Part shown: piece after piece, positions 28,354 through 38,200 of the stretch | How positions within the stretch are numbered: the stretch's first letter is position 1 | How the letters are laid out: every line of letters starts with the position of its first letter | Origin: an uncultured Eubacteriales bacterium | GTDB taxonomy: Bacteria > Bacillota > Clostridia > Lachnospirales > Lachnospiraceae | Direction of reading: 5' to 3' | DNA length: 50,858 bases | Assembly (NCBI GenBank): GCA_949289145.1 | Contig: CASEML010000149.1 | Location: 1 to 50,858 of the forward strand | The notes under the pieces: generated by a model | What the model was told of the DNA's origin: nothing | Databases searched by the model: none | The model's input: the letters and a program-made list of their open reading frames with translations, nothing else | Position numbers and translations under genes: made by a program

Positions 28354-29103
28354 TTATAACCTTATTTCATGATTTCTTTTCAAATTTATTTGAGCTATGA
28401 TGTAAAAAATAATTGTTAAAACGATACATATCACACATATTTCTATGCTTTCTGAAACACTTGCCCTAAATCCATATGAGCCGTACGTAAATGGTAAATG
28501 AATTAGTAATTTAACATCATCCACATAATAGAAGGTGATATTAAGCACGAAAAAGCAAATGGAAAGAGGAATTACAACAAAAATTTTCTTTATAATGCAA
28601 ATAATCATAATGTAAAACGAAACCATCATAGTGGCCGTTAAAAATTGTATACAAAAACTTTTTAAAAATAAATTCCATTCTATATTTTCTGCCACATCTA
28701 TTTGCTTTCCAACAACCAGTGTCGCAATAAAATGAACCACAAAAAAAAGAAATATGTCAATTAATGCAACTTTCATCTTACCAATATTAACACTTTTATT
28801 TACATATTGTGTGCTTGCAACCAGATTCCAAGCATTACATTTTATCTCCTGTATATAAATCTCATATACAATTGCCGCTACCAAAATATGGACAATTTCC
28901 ACTATGTAAAAAACCGACTGTTCCTTAAAAACTAACTGCCAATTAGTTAGATTATATTCCACTTGATGTAACAAAAGATAGTCCTGAAATCTAAATGTTA
29001 AATCTATATATAAAAGCAAATTTAATACTATTGGTAAGAATAAGCAGATGATTATATTGATTTTTGGTTGTTTCAGCCATTCTATTTTAAAATTTTTCAT
29101 CAT
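28354..29103 (-). CDS. Lantibiotic self-immunity ABC permease, LanE-like
   Basis: A 249-aa ABC-2-type permease with about six hydrophobic helices and the N-terminal F-K-I-E-W-L-K-Q-P-K motif typical of such subunits, which run just before the first helix. Its start overlaps the lanF stop (ATGA), so the two are translationally coupled. Together with LanF and LanG it should form the self-protection exporter. Confidence 0.82.
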   Translation of the reverse strand: MMKNFKIEWLKQPKINIIICLFLPIVLNLLLYIDLTFRFQDYLLLHQVEYNLTNWQLVFKEQSVFYIVEIVHILVAAIVYEIYIQEIKCNAWNLVASTQYVNKSVNIGKMKVALIDIFLFFVVHFIATLVVGKQIDVAENIEWNLFLKSFCIQFLTATMMVSFYIMIICIIKKIFVVIPLSICFFVLNITFYYVDDVKLLIHLPFTYGSYGFRASVSESIEICVICIVLTIIFYIIAQINLKRNHEIRL

Positions 29104-29822
29104 TCCACCTTCTTTTTCGCATTAATACAAGTAATATATGATTCTTCGAGAGTGTCACATTGATATTTCTGAAGAAAATTATCTAAGCTTCCACTATACA
29201 TAATTTCCCCGGCATTAATCAGAATAATGTCATCTATCACCTTATCCAATTCATTCAAAATGTGGCTTGAAATTAAAAATGTAATATTATTATCTCGATG
29301 GATTTTTTCAATAAGTTGTCGCACTTCTATGATACCTTCCGGATCCAATCCGTTTATAGGTTCATCCCATATCAATACCTTGGGATTTCCAACCAAAGAC
29401 ATTGCAATGCTTAATCTCTGTTTCATACCTAATGAATAGTTTTTAACTTTTTTCTTACCTGCATTTTTCAATCCAACTAGATCGATTAATTCTAAAATTT
29501 CTTCTTTTTTAATTTCAATATCTTTCATATAAGCTACCAATTGAATATTTTTATATGCATCAAGATTTGCGTAGTATGATGGACCACCTACAATGGAACC
29601 GATCTTATTTACTGATATTTTTTCTTCTGCATTGAAATTAATCTCTCCTTTATCTTTTGGAATTATACCAAGTAACAATTTAATTATTGTTGTCTTTCCG
29701 GCACCATTAGGACCAACAAAACCACACACTGATCCCTTCTTTATTTTAAACGATACATTTTTTATTACATCAGTCTTATTAAATTTTTTACAGACATTTT
29801 TAAATTCAATTATATTCTCCAT
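29100..29822 (-). CDS. Lantibiotic immunity ABC ATPase, LanF-like
   Basis: A 240-aa nucleotide-binding domain of the bacitracin/lantibiotic-resistance type (BcrA/LanF). Walker A is G-P-N-G-A-G-K-T, the signature is Y-S-L-G-M-K-Q-R (an LG variant normal for this subgroup), and Walker B is V-L-I-W-D-E-P-I-N-G-L-D. W-D-E-P-I-N-G-L-D, with Trp before Asp and Ile-Asn after Pro, is typical of LanF. Its start overlaps the end of lanT by one base (TAATG). Confidence 0.88.
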   Translation of the reverse strand: MENIIEFKNVCKKFNKTDVIKNVSFKIKKGSVCGFVGPNGAGKTTIIKLLLGIIPKDKGEINFNAEEKISVNKIGSIVGGPSYYANLDAYKNIQLVAYMKDIEIKKEEILELIDLVGLKNAGKKKVKNYSLGMKQRLSIAMSLVGNPKVLIWDEPINGLDPEGIIEVRQLIEKIHRDNNITFLISSHILNELDKVIDDIILINAGEIMYSGSLDNFLQKYQCDTLEESYITCINAKKKVE

Positions 29823-31975
29823 TAATTATTATCCTCTTCTATTAAATTACCAGTTTGGTATAATTTATAATACTCTCCTTCTAAATCTAACAGTTCCTCA
29901 TGTTTTCCATGCTCGACAATTTCTCCATTTTTCATGACATATATATAATCAGCATCAATTATAGTAGATAACCTATGCGCAATAATCACTTGCGTACATC
30001 CTTTTTGTGTTAAATAATCTATAACTCGTTTTTCATTAACTGCGTCCAGAGAACTAGTTGCCTCATCTAGTATTATTATTTTAGGATCATTTACCAATGC
30101 TTTAACCAATGCTATCCTTTGTCTTTGTCCACCGGACAAATTAAGTCCCATTTCTGAAACAATTGTATTAAATCCCATTGGCATTTCGGATATTTCTTTA
30201 TAAATATTTATTTTTTTACATACCTCAAAGATTTCTTGCTCTGTCACTTTACTGTTTCCTATAGTAATATTTTCCATTATACTTCTATTCAATAAATATA
30301 TTTCCTGTGGAACAATGCTAATTTGTTGACTAATAGATTCTTTTTTGATTTCATTGATATCTACTCCATCAAAAAATAGCATATTGTCTTCAATTTGATA
30401 CAAGCCAGCTATTATTTTAGCAATTGAACTTTTTCCGGATCCCGATTTTCCAACAAAGGCAACTCTTTTTCCTTTCTCTATTTTTAAATTAATATTATGT
30501 AACACTTCAACAGAATTCTTTGAATAAGAAAACTTCAAATTTTTGCATTCAATACTGCCCTCTATTTCAATTTTTTTAGTATTTGAATAAGATTTTTCTT
30601 CTTTCTCACACCATATATCATTAACCCTATTTAAGTATGTTTCTGCCAATAAAAACTGAGTATAGGCTGTGAAGAGAGAGGTTTCTGATAAAAATAGCGT
30701 TGATGATAAACTTTGAATTGCCACTATTTCACCCACAGAAATTGTTCCTTCATAATATAGGTATATTCCTGAAATTAGTATCACTATAGGAGCAAACATC
30801 TGAAATGTCCCTGTAATAGCCCCATATATATTACTAATTGAATATCTTTTTTTATAAGAATCTAATAACTTCTGAAAACTGTTTAGCCACAAATTATACA
30901 TGTCCTGTTCAACTCCAGAAGTTTTGACAGTCGAAATCGTAGTAATACTTTCCGTTTCAATCGCACTCATTTCCGCCTGTTTTTGTATTTCATTATTTAT
31001 CGATGTGCTAAGTGGATTTTTAGTAATAATTAGTATAGCAAAATTAATTATACTTAGTATAATTGCCGCTATACATAAATATGGTGATTTTCCCCAGATA
31101 AAACATATTGCAGCAACGATAATTCCACTTTCAACGACCCCACTTATAACTTGTGATGCTAGTAATTCTCTAAATGCATTTAAACTTGTTAATCTATATA
31201 TGATATCACCAACAGTTCTAATTTCAAAAAATTTATATGGTAATCTTAATATGTGCCAAAATGTTTTTTTTCCTAATTTTCTTGAAAATATAATATTTGA
31301 CATCATAATACTCATACTTCTTACGAAAAATGATATAAAATATAAACATCCTAATGCCGCAATCATAATAATTGCTGTTTTTATATTTGCAAATCCCTGA
31401 TTAGCAATAGTCTTATTTATAATATTCGATGTCTGATCCGGCAACTTTATTACTACTATATATGATAAACCTGTAAATAATATTGCCAACATTATCCACC
31501 ATTTGTTATCTACAAATACTGAAAAAACCATCTTCCACGGCGAGGGGACTGTACTCTTTCTTGGTAGATAATCAGCGTTTGGTTTAGCAATCATTACTGC
31601 ATTGCTAAAATGCTTCACTGCATCCTCTATACTATATTTTTCATAACCACATGCAGGATTCATAATGTACAAATCATGGTTTGTTATTTTATACAGTATT
31701 ACAAAATGATTATTATTCCAGTATAAAATTATTGGAACATTTATACCTTTCAAAGAACAAATATCTTTTATCTTATAGGTCTTAACTTCGAAATTTCTTT
31801 TTTCCATTAGTTCTCTTAATTTCGAAAGACTATACCCGTCCCTGCCACATTCCACATCATTACGCAGCTCATACAATGTTTCTCTTCCCTTATAATATTT
31901 TAATATGGAAAGGCAACAACATAAACCGCACTCAGTTTGTGTCATCTGCTCTATAAATGGAACTCTTTTACCCAT
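29822..31975 (-). CDS. lanT: Bifunctional leader peptidase and exporter, LanT-type
   Basis: A 717-aa peptidase-containing ABC transporter that cleaves the leader of double-glycine-type precursors and exports the core peptide. The C39 peptidase domain (about 1-135) has the catalytic Cys16 in Q-T-E-C-G-L-C-C, the catalytic His in N-N-H-F-V-I-L-Y, and the third residue as N-P-A (Asn in place of the usual Asp). Six membrane helices follow (about 150-430). The ATPase has Walker A G-K-S-G-S-G-K-S, signature L-S-G-G-Q-R-Q-R and Walker B I-I-L-D-E-A-T-S-S-L-D. The predicted cleavage sites of the two precursors (ending V-V-A-G and E-V-G-A) fit this class. It is downstream of lanM2 and overlaps lanF. 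Confidence 0.93.
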   Translation of the reverse strand: MGKRVPFIEQMTQTECGLCCCLSILKYYKGRETLYELRNDVECGRDGYSLSKLRELMEKRNFEVKTYKIKDICSLKGINVPIILYWNNNHFVILYKITNHDLYIMNPACGYEKYSIEDAVKHFSNAVMIAKPNADYLPRKSTVPSPWKMVFSVFVDNKWWIMLAILFTGLSYIVVIKLPDQTSNIINKTIANQGFANIKTAIIMIAALGCLYFISFFVRSMSIMMSNIIFSRKLGKKTFWHILRLPYKFFEIRTVGDIIYRLTSLNAFRELLASQVISGVVESGIIVAAICFIWGKSPYLCIAAIILSIINFAILIITKNPLSTSINNEIQKQAEMSAIETESITTISTVKTSGVEQDMYNLWLNSFQKLLDSYKKRYSISNIYGAITGTFQMFAPIVILISGIYLYYEGTISVGEIVAIQSLSSTLFLSETSLFTAYTQFLLAETYLNRVNDIWCEKEEKSYSNTKKIEIEGSIECKNLKFSYSKNSVEVLHNINLKIEKGKRVAFVGKSGSGKSSIAKIIAGLYQIEDNMLFFDGVDINEIKKESISQQISIVPQEIYLLNRSIMENITIGNSKVTEQEIFEVCKKINIYKEISEMPMGFNTIVSEMGLNLSGGQRQRIALVKALVNDPKIIILDEATSSLDAVNEKRVIDYLTQKGCTQVIIAHRLSTIIDADYIYVMKNGEIVEHGKHEELLDLEGEYYKLYQTGNLIEEDNN

Positions 31976-31998
31976 GTTCCTACCATTTCCTTTCTATT

Positions 31999-34767
31999 TT
32001 ATATATCCAACAATAACAAACTTGGATATTTTTTAGTTTTATATCTTAAAATTGAGTATGCCATTCCTGTAATTCCTAACATAAAAGATAACATGTCATA
32101 AGCATTTGAAATTCCACAAACTACACCCTCATCAAAAATATCATTTATCGTATTTGTAAATTTATCATTAATTTCTTTTTTCATATTTTTGTATTCAAAT
32201 ATATTGTTGGAAATTAAATCCAATACTTCAATGTTCCCCATTTTACCATGACATAAACTATGATTGCTTACCTTATAAAAATCTTGATTAATCTTTTTTA
32301 CAGCTCTTTGAATATCACTTTTACATATTGGAAGATTTGTATACTCATAAACTCTCATACGTGAAATAGCAATCCCAGAAGCACCATGACACCAGTACAA
32401 AGAATCTCCAATATTATTTTTATCCCTAACATCTTTCCAATTTTCTATTTTATTATCAAACATCTTATTTTCTCTAATAATCAGTTCTTCAACTATTTTC
32501 AAATATTTTTTTTCTTTAAATATATTATAACATCCAGCAATTGCCAAACTAACACCAGCATAACCATGTGCCAAACCAGCTAAGTTTATGTTATCAATAT
32601 TTTCTATTATGTATTCTGAATATTTCTTCAATAGATTTTTGATTATAATATTTTTATCTTTTTTATATATATTAACTAGCAGAACAACCATTCCAGCTAA
32701 CCCATTACAAAAATCTATATTTATATTACTATTAATTTCAATATGCGCAATTTCATTTAACATATTTTGAAATTTTGTATAATAAATACTTTCGTTCCAT
32801 AATTCATATAAATAATAATATATATATAATAATGAGCCTATACCATTATATGCTGATAGTACTTTTGACATTTCTAATGATTCAAATCCTCGTAAAGCTG
32901 CTTTTACGGTTAATTTATATAATTCATTTTGGGTTTCAACATATTCACTAGCTAATAAAACAATTATTCCCCCACCATCATATAGAAAACTATTAATAGG
33001 GTATATTTTTAATTTTTCCATTCCTACTGCATGTGCGGCCCAAGTACATAAATTTTTATCCTGTGAAAATACCGCTTCACTACACACATAATCACAAATA
33101 TTCTCTACATAATCTTCTTTATTAACAAAATAATAATTATAATCTTTTATATCCTTATTTATTTTTAGATTTCCATAGTTCCAATTTGACTTACCCAAAG
33201 TTGCCATTGATAATTTAATCATTCTTTGTTGAGTAATTAAATCGTCATAATCAATTTTTTCAATTCGTTTGAGAATTATTTCTAAAATATTTTCTTCATA
33301 AAAATCATTCACATTTCCATAAACAGAACATAATTTCTTAGAGTCCACAATTTCATAAAAATATGGTATATCACCATTTAATAAGCTTTCTATTTCCTTA
33401 TACGCCTTTTTTAAAAATTTATTGTTAGGAGAGACATTTTTGGGTTTTAAGATACCAAATAAATTATTTTGCTCTTGTACACTATGCAGATAATCTGGAT
33501 GATTTGATGCATCATAAAATTTATAATATGAATAAGTAGGCTTTAAAACTTGTCTTATTTTTATGTTGTTATTTTTAAAATAATCAATAATAAATTTTTT
33601 AATTCTTTTCTTATTTTTTATAATTAAAATATAACACTTTGTGAAGCCATCCAATAATTCCTTCAAATACAAGCAAGGATTTATACCTTTTTTTGTCTCA
33701 GATTTATAATATTGCCTTTCAAAGTGTATTTGATCCGAAAACTCATCAACTACAATATAACCACTTAATTGCTCAGAATTTTGTTCTTCGTATATGGAAA
33801 GAGGACTTAAGTCAAAATCATAAAATCCGCCAAGAATATTTAATGGAAGTAACATAGTATTTAGTACAGAGTCCGTAATCATCTGATTCATCAACCCATA
33901 TGCGTTTTGCATAACAGGAATATTATTTGCATAGCTGCTATTAAATATCATTGTTTCTGTATCAATAATAATAGGATATATTCCATTTTGTATTACATTT
34001 TCATTATGTAAATCTGTCATTTTTAAACTATACGAAAGGCAAAGCATCTCTCCATAACGATAATAATATTCTTTATTATCGTTATCATTATCTCTCTTAA
34101 ATTCTTCTACAAATTCTTGCCAACCGTATGTATTTTGATTAATAGTTTTAGGTACTCTTAACTCTTTTTCTAAATTTTCATTTAACATATTAACTAATTT
34201 CCCAAAAAATATATCCGTTTCTAAATCATGTGGTTTATAAAGTATTTTACAAACTCCATCGGACAAAATAATAGTTTGCTGACCATGATTATGCACATCC
34301 CCTCCTGCACTTATATCAATATATATTAACGCGTTAGCTTTAAAACCAAACTTATCTTTTAATTGTTCTTCATCCTTAAATAGATGTGTAAAGAATAAAT
34401 CAATAAACTCAACTGTATAATTAATTTTCTTTTGAATTTTATCAATTAATACAGGGTATTTTTTTTCGAAGTTTTTTGTAAACGTTTTATTAAGAAAATT
34501 TTTGCAATATAGTAAATATACTTCATTGTGTGTATATTTATTTAGTTCATCAAAATACTGATTTTTCCAAATATTTAACTCGTATATCAATGTACGAACA
34601 GAAATAGAATATATTACCTGATATATTTGTCTTTCCAAATCCAATAATATTTTTTCTTCATTTTCTAACTTATATTTTTTCAAAATGTTACTTATTCTTC
34701 TTGTTGCACCGTTTATATACTTTTCAAAGAAACTATAAAACTGTAATTTATTATTCTTATCTTTCAA
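31999..34767 (-). CDS. lanM: Class II lanthionine synthetase LanM2 (beta-peptide side)
   Basis: A LanM-type enzyme dehydrates Ser/Thr of a precursor and joins the products to Cys. The N-terminal dehydratase part shows I-L-Y-K-P-H, M-T-D-L-H-N-E-N-V and Y-P-I-I-I-D-T-E-T-M, as in the kinase-like LanM fold. The C-terminal LanC-like cyclase part has zinc ligands in L-Y-W-C-H-G-A-S-G (about 790) and L-C-H-G-K-M-G-N (about 835) plus G-L-A-H-G-Y-A-G. The most likely start is the TTG at 34767 behind AAGGAG, giving 922 aa; a GTG at 34803 has no ribosome binding site. It follows the beta precursor gene, as halM2 follows halA2 in the haloduracin locus. Pairing with beta is inferred from position. Confidence 0.93.
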   Translation of the reverse strand: MKDKNNKLQFYSFFEKYINGATRRISNILKKYKLENEEKILLDLERQIYQVIYSISVRTLIYELNIWKNQYFDELNKYTHNEVYLLYCKNFLNKTFTKNFEKKYPVLIDKIQKKINYTVEFIDLFFTHLFKDEEQLKDKFGFKANALIYIDISAGGDVHNHGQQTIILSDGVCKILYKPHDLETDIFFGKLVNMLNENLEKELRVPKTINQNTYGWQEFVEEFKRDNDNDNKEYYYRYGEMLCLSYSLKMTDLHNENVIQNGIYPIIIDTETMIFNSSYANNIPVMQNAYGLMNQMITDSVLNTMLLPLNILGGFYDFDLSPLSIYEEQNSEQLSGYIVVDEFSDQIHFERQYYKSETKKGINPCLYLKELLDGFTKCYILIIKNKKRIKKFIIDYFKNNNIKIRQVLKPTYSYYKFYDASNHPDYLHSVQEQNNLFGILKPKNVSPNNKFLKKAYKEIESLLNGDIPYFYEIVDSKKLCSVYGNVNDFYEENILEIILKRIEKIDYDDLITQQRMIKLSMATLGKSNWNYGNLKINKDIKDYNYYFVNKEDYVENICDYVCSEAVFSQDKNLCTWAAHAVGMEKLKIYPINSFLYDGGGIIVLLASEYVETQNELYKLTVKAALRGFESLEMSKVLSAYNGIGSLLYIYYYLYELWNESIYYTKFQNMLNEIAHIEINSNINIDFCNGLAGMVVLLVNIYKKDKNIIIKNLLKKYSEYIIENIDNINLAGLAHGYAGVSLAIAGCYNIFKEKKYLKIVEELIIRENKMFDNKIENWKDVRDKNNIGDSLYWCHGASGIAISRMRVYEYTNLPICKSDIQRAVKKINQDFYKVSNHSLCHGKMGNIEVLDLISNNIFEYKNMKKEINDKFTNTINDIFDEGVVCGISNAYDMLSFMLGITGMAYSILRYKTKKYPSLLLLDI

Positions 34768-34813
34768 AACTAATATCTCCTTCCATAATAAACATGCTCT
34801 CACAAGATTATTT

Positions 34814-34837
34814 TGGGGGAATTAGCAAGGGAGTGCG
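34814..34837 (+). repeat. Inverted repeat flanking the lantibiotic precursor genes, left copy
   Basis: TGGGGGAATTAGCAAGGGAGTGCG here reads, as the reverse complement, almost identically to 35241-35264 (22 of 24 positions). This copy is just past the beta-precursor stop and before the lanM2 start. Confidence 0.75.
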
Positions 34838-34860
34838 CCTTATTTAGTCATTTATATTAC

Positions 34861-35034
34861 TTATTTATTACAGCTTTTTGTACATGCACTTGTTGGACAT
34901 GCACCAGCTAAATATGTAGCAGCGATAGTTGCTACGATAACAATCGTTACTGGATGAGAAGCTCCTACTTCCTTTTCCTCTGCTAACAGTTCTAGTTCTT
35001 TTTCATCAATTTTTCCTGTTATTTTATTAAACAT
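34861..35034 (-). CDS. lanA2: Two-peptide lantibiotic beta precursor (LanA2)
   Basis: A 57-codon gene too short for the usual ORF cut-off. The ATG follows AGGGG, which overlaps the stop of the alpha gene. The leader is about 25 residues, acidic (K-E-L-E-L-L-A-E-E-K-E-V-G-A), and ends in a GA site. The 32-residue core starts S-H-P-V-T-I-V-I-V-A-T and ends C-P-T-S-A-C-T-K-S-C-N-K. That C-terminal pattern (CPTxxCTxxC) matches the beta peptides of lacticin 3147, haloduracin and plantaricin W, where those Cys and Thr/Ser residues make the conserved rings. The hydrophobic N-terminal half fits the pore-forming role. It has three Cys residues, giving up to three rings. The first core residue (Ser) would be an N-terminal dehydroalanine, often hydrolysed to a 2-oxopropionyl cap. 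Confidence 0.93.
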   Translation of the reverse strand: MFNKITGKIDEKELELLAEEKEVGASHPVTIVIVATIAATYLAGACPTSACTKSCNK

Positions 35035-35045
35035 GTTTTATTCCC

Positions 35046-35222
35046 CTATCTACAATTATTTTGACACTCTATGGTTCCAGTACAAACACTACCTTTATTT
35101 CCTAGAGCCTTGCTAACTGGACTTAATTTGAATGTTGACCAAATACCAGCTACAACTGTGTTCTCCTCAATTTCTTCAAATATACATTCGGTCATTGTTT
35201 CCATCAAAATTGGATTTTTCAT
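35046..35222 (-). CDS. lanA1: Two-peptide lantibiotic alpha precursor (LanA1)
   Basis: A 58-codon gene behind AAAGGAGGGG. The leader (about 26 aa) contains E-C-I-F-E-E-I-E-E-N-T-V-V-A-G and is cut at the AG site, leaving a 32-residue core that begins I-W-S-T-F-K-L-S-P-V-S-K. The C-terminal half, A-L-G-N-K-G-S-V-C-T-G-T-I-E-C-Q-N-N-C-R, aligns with lacticin 3147 A1 and haloduracin alpha (L-G-N-K-G-A-Y-C-T-L-T-V-E-C). C-T-G-T-I-E-C is the CTxTxEC lipid-II-binding ring of the mersacidin group. Three core Cys residues allow three rings. There is no Cys at the core N-terminus, unlike several relatives. The leader has an unused Cys13. The alpha peptide docks on lipid II and the beta peptide then forms the pore. 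Confidence 0.93.
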   Translation of the reverse strand: MKNPILMETMTECIFEEIEENTVVAGIWSTFKLSPVSKALGNKGSVCTGTIECQNNCR

Positions 35223-35240
35223 TTTTACCCCTCCTTTCTA

Positions 35241-35264
35241 CGCACTCCTTTGTTAATTCCCCCA
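35241..35264 (-). repeat. Inverted repeat flanking the lantibiotic precursor genes, right copy
   Basis: The reverse complement of 35241-35264 reads TGGGGGAATTAACAAAGGAGTGCG, matching 34814-34837 with 2 mismatches out of 24. This copy lies in the 47-bp space between the lanM1 stop and the alpha start, so the two copies bracket exactly lanA1 and lanA2 over about 450 bp. Confidence 0.75.
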
Positions 35265-35269
35265 ATGAT

Positions 35270-38200
35270 TTATTCAATCCATAAGAAGTGAGGTACTTCT
35301 TTTTCCGCATAATGTGATAGCATAGAATACCCCCACCCAGCTAGACCGATTAATAATCCAAACGTATTGCAACTTTTAAACTCCTTATTTCTCCATTGTT
35401 TTGATAGTATGTTGGAATATAATTCCTGAAACGTTTGTCTTTCTATATCTACTAATTCAAACTTTCCTAATATATTACCTGCAAATTTTAATATATCAAG
35501 ATTTCCCAAATCTCCATGACAATATGTTACATTATTTCCGAATCCCTGCAAGATAGTTGTTTTAATTGCATTCTCTATTTGTTCTTTTATATTGATGTCT
35601 TTGTATCCTTCCCTATACAAAAGCAATTTACTTAATAGAATTCCAGAAACACCATGACACCATGCATAGGAAACTTTTTGTTCTTTTTGCGAACGAGACC
35701 AATTTTTTTGTTTTGGGATATAGAATTTTTGTTCTCCGCACAAAGATAAATCAACTAATTTAAAAACTGATTGATCATTTAAATGTTTTCCTGCCATGTA
35801 TAAATATGAATGAATGCCAGCATTGCCATGTGCAAAACCACTATAATTATTTCTAGATACATTCCAAAAAGCTTGTCTCTCATCATTGTAGATTGCATTG
35901 GTTTTTAAATGCTCAATACAATTTTTTATTGTCTTATTAATCTGAGATAAATTGTTTGAATTTTTTGCCATTTTAAGAGCAACCGCCATTAAACCTGCTG
36001 TTCCGCCTACTATATCATAATTTTTATCTTTTTCTATTAACTTATTACATTTATATAATATAGTTTCTGCAATTTTTCTATATTTTTCTTCTTTTAATTC
36101 ATAGGCCATTGAATCCAATAAATATAATGTTCCACCCACTCCACAAAACGCTCCTAGGGGGCTAATCCTAAATGTTTCCTCGTTTTTTAAAAGAGACACA
36201 GGAATTTCAGCTGCCATTATCATTGCGGTATAAAATCTTTTTTCCCCTGTTATTTTCCATAAGTAAAGGTAGAACAAAGCTATACCAGCATTCCCACTAT
36301 AAAACTCGCTGCTCAGAACAGAAGGAATCCAAACATCTTCTTCAAACCCTTGAAGAGTTACACAAATCCATGATGCATCTTCTCTATTAAAATCATTTTT
36401 ACCGACAATCATATTCTCTAAAATATAATCTCCTATTTCAATAGCTGTCTTTAGCCACGCCTCTGGGGTAAGTATATTATTTTTTACTTCAAATTTAAGA
36501 TTAGTTTTTTCACTTTTATTTGCCCTTGTAATAAATGAATCATTAATATAGCTTAATTGCTTATTCAAATCATCTTCTGAAAAATTGAGCACTTTATTTT
36601 TAACTATTTCAATTACATTTTTAACTCCACTATTTTCTATCTCTTTTCCTGTGGATGAATATATTTTATTTTCCCCAACTACAAAGGAAAAGTATGGGAC
36701 ATCTCCGATTTGTAAATCCATATATTCATTTTTAGCCACTTCAGGATTTTTTTTATATTGCTCTATTAAAATTCTATATAATATTATATCTCTCTCAAAC
36801 TTTTTTCTTGCAAATTCTTGGTGTAATGAAATATTCAACAATTGACTATACAAATATGTTGGACGAACTACAACTCTTCCTCTTATCCCAATAAATAAAT
36901 CATAAATTTTTTTTATATATTTTTGTTTATTTTCTAAAATCCATTTGTACACATAAGAAAATGATTTTTTTATTTCTTCCTGAAATTCAGTTGCATCAGT
37001 CCTTTTACCATTAATTATTGGATTATTTTTTTCAACTTCTAATTTAAAATTTTTCCTTTCAATATATATATTATTATCTTCTTTAACAATGAATTCTGTC
37101 TTTACGTCTGTCTGTTGAATCTCATTTGCCCCTAATCCACCAACTTCTAGTTTTCCCATAAGGTAAGTTGGAAGCATTCCAACAGTGACAACTGACGATT
37201 CAAACATATCGGTTGCAATCTGTAAAGAACTGTTTTGATTTTGTTGTAATTTACCAGTAATTCGAGGATGAAGCAAAGTTTCTAAGTCTATTAAAATTGG
37301 ATATTCTCCACATGCAATAATATTTTCATAATGAATATCTACTGTTCCTAGTGAATATAAAATACATAATAATTCTCCGCATCTTCCATAAAAATTTTTA
37401 ACTTTCTCCATGCTAGTGCATGGAATATATTTAATTTTTTCAGCAAATCCATATTGTTCATCACTTATGATCGTGGCATATTTATAATCGTACTGAACTG
37501 CTCCCATTTCATATAACCAACAAATTAATTCTGAAAATTTCTCATCCATTTTTAATGGATGCGGCTTATAGTAAAAATTTTTTCCATCTCTTAGTTCTAT
37601 TCTCGCTACACTTTTTCCTCCTTGATGGGTATCCCCATCTCCAAGAAAAATATTTAGTATAGATTTTTCTTGTATATAAATATCCATTTTTTTTTCAAGT
37701 TCTTCTTTATGAAATAAAATATCGTCTAATATTTGATACACATATTTTATCCTCATTTCTATACGCTTTGATAAAAACGTTGTAATCTCAATATACTCCT
37801 TATAATACGATTGGATTTTTTTTATATCTTTTTGACAAATATCAATATATTCTTTCAATGATTTTCCATTTTTTTTATTATACTGGAACTCATGGATTAC
37901 TGTCTTGTATACTCCCTGATATACTTCTTCGCAACAACCAGACAGTATATTTATCCAAAAATTTTCCGAATCTGATATCAACTTTGACCTATCAGTTTGT
38001 TTTACTCCATTTTTATATTGATAATTTACAATTGGTAATATAAAAGGAGTAAATATATCATCAAGTTCAAGATTCTCACAAGCTTTCCTAACCAATGTAT
38101 CTATGTTAAAATCCACATATTTTTCTATATCATGTTCATAATCAACTTCGTCATAGTTATCATACTTATTACATAATTCTGAAAAACTATATTGACCTGC

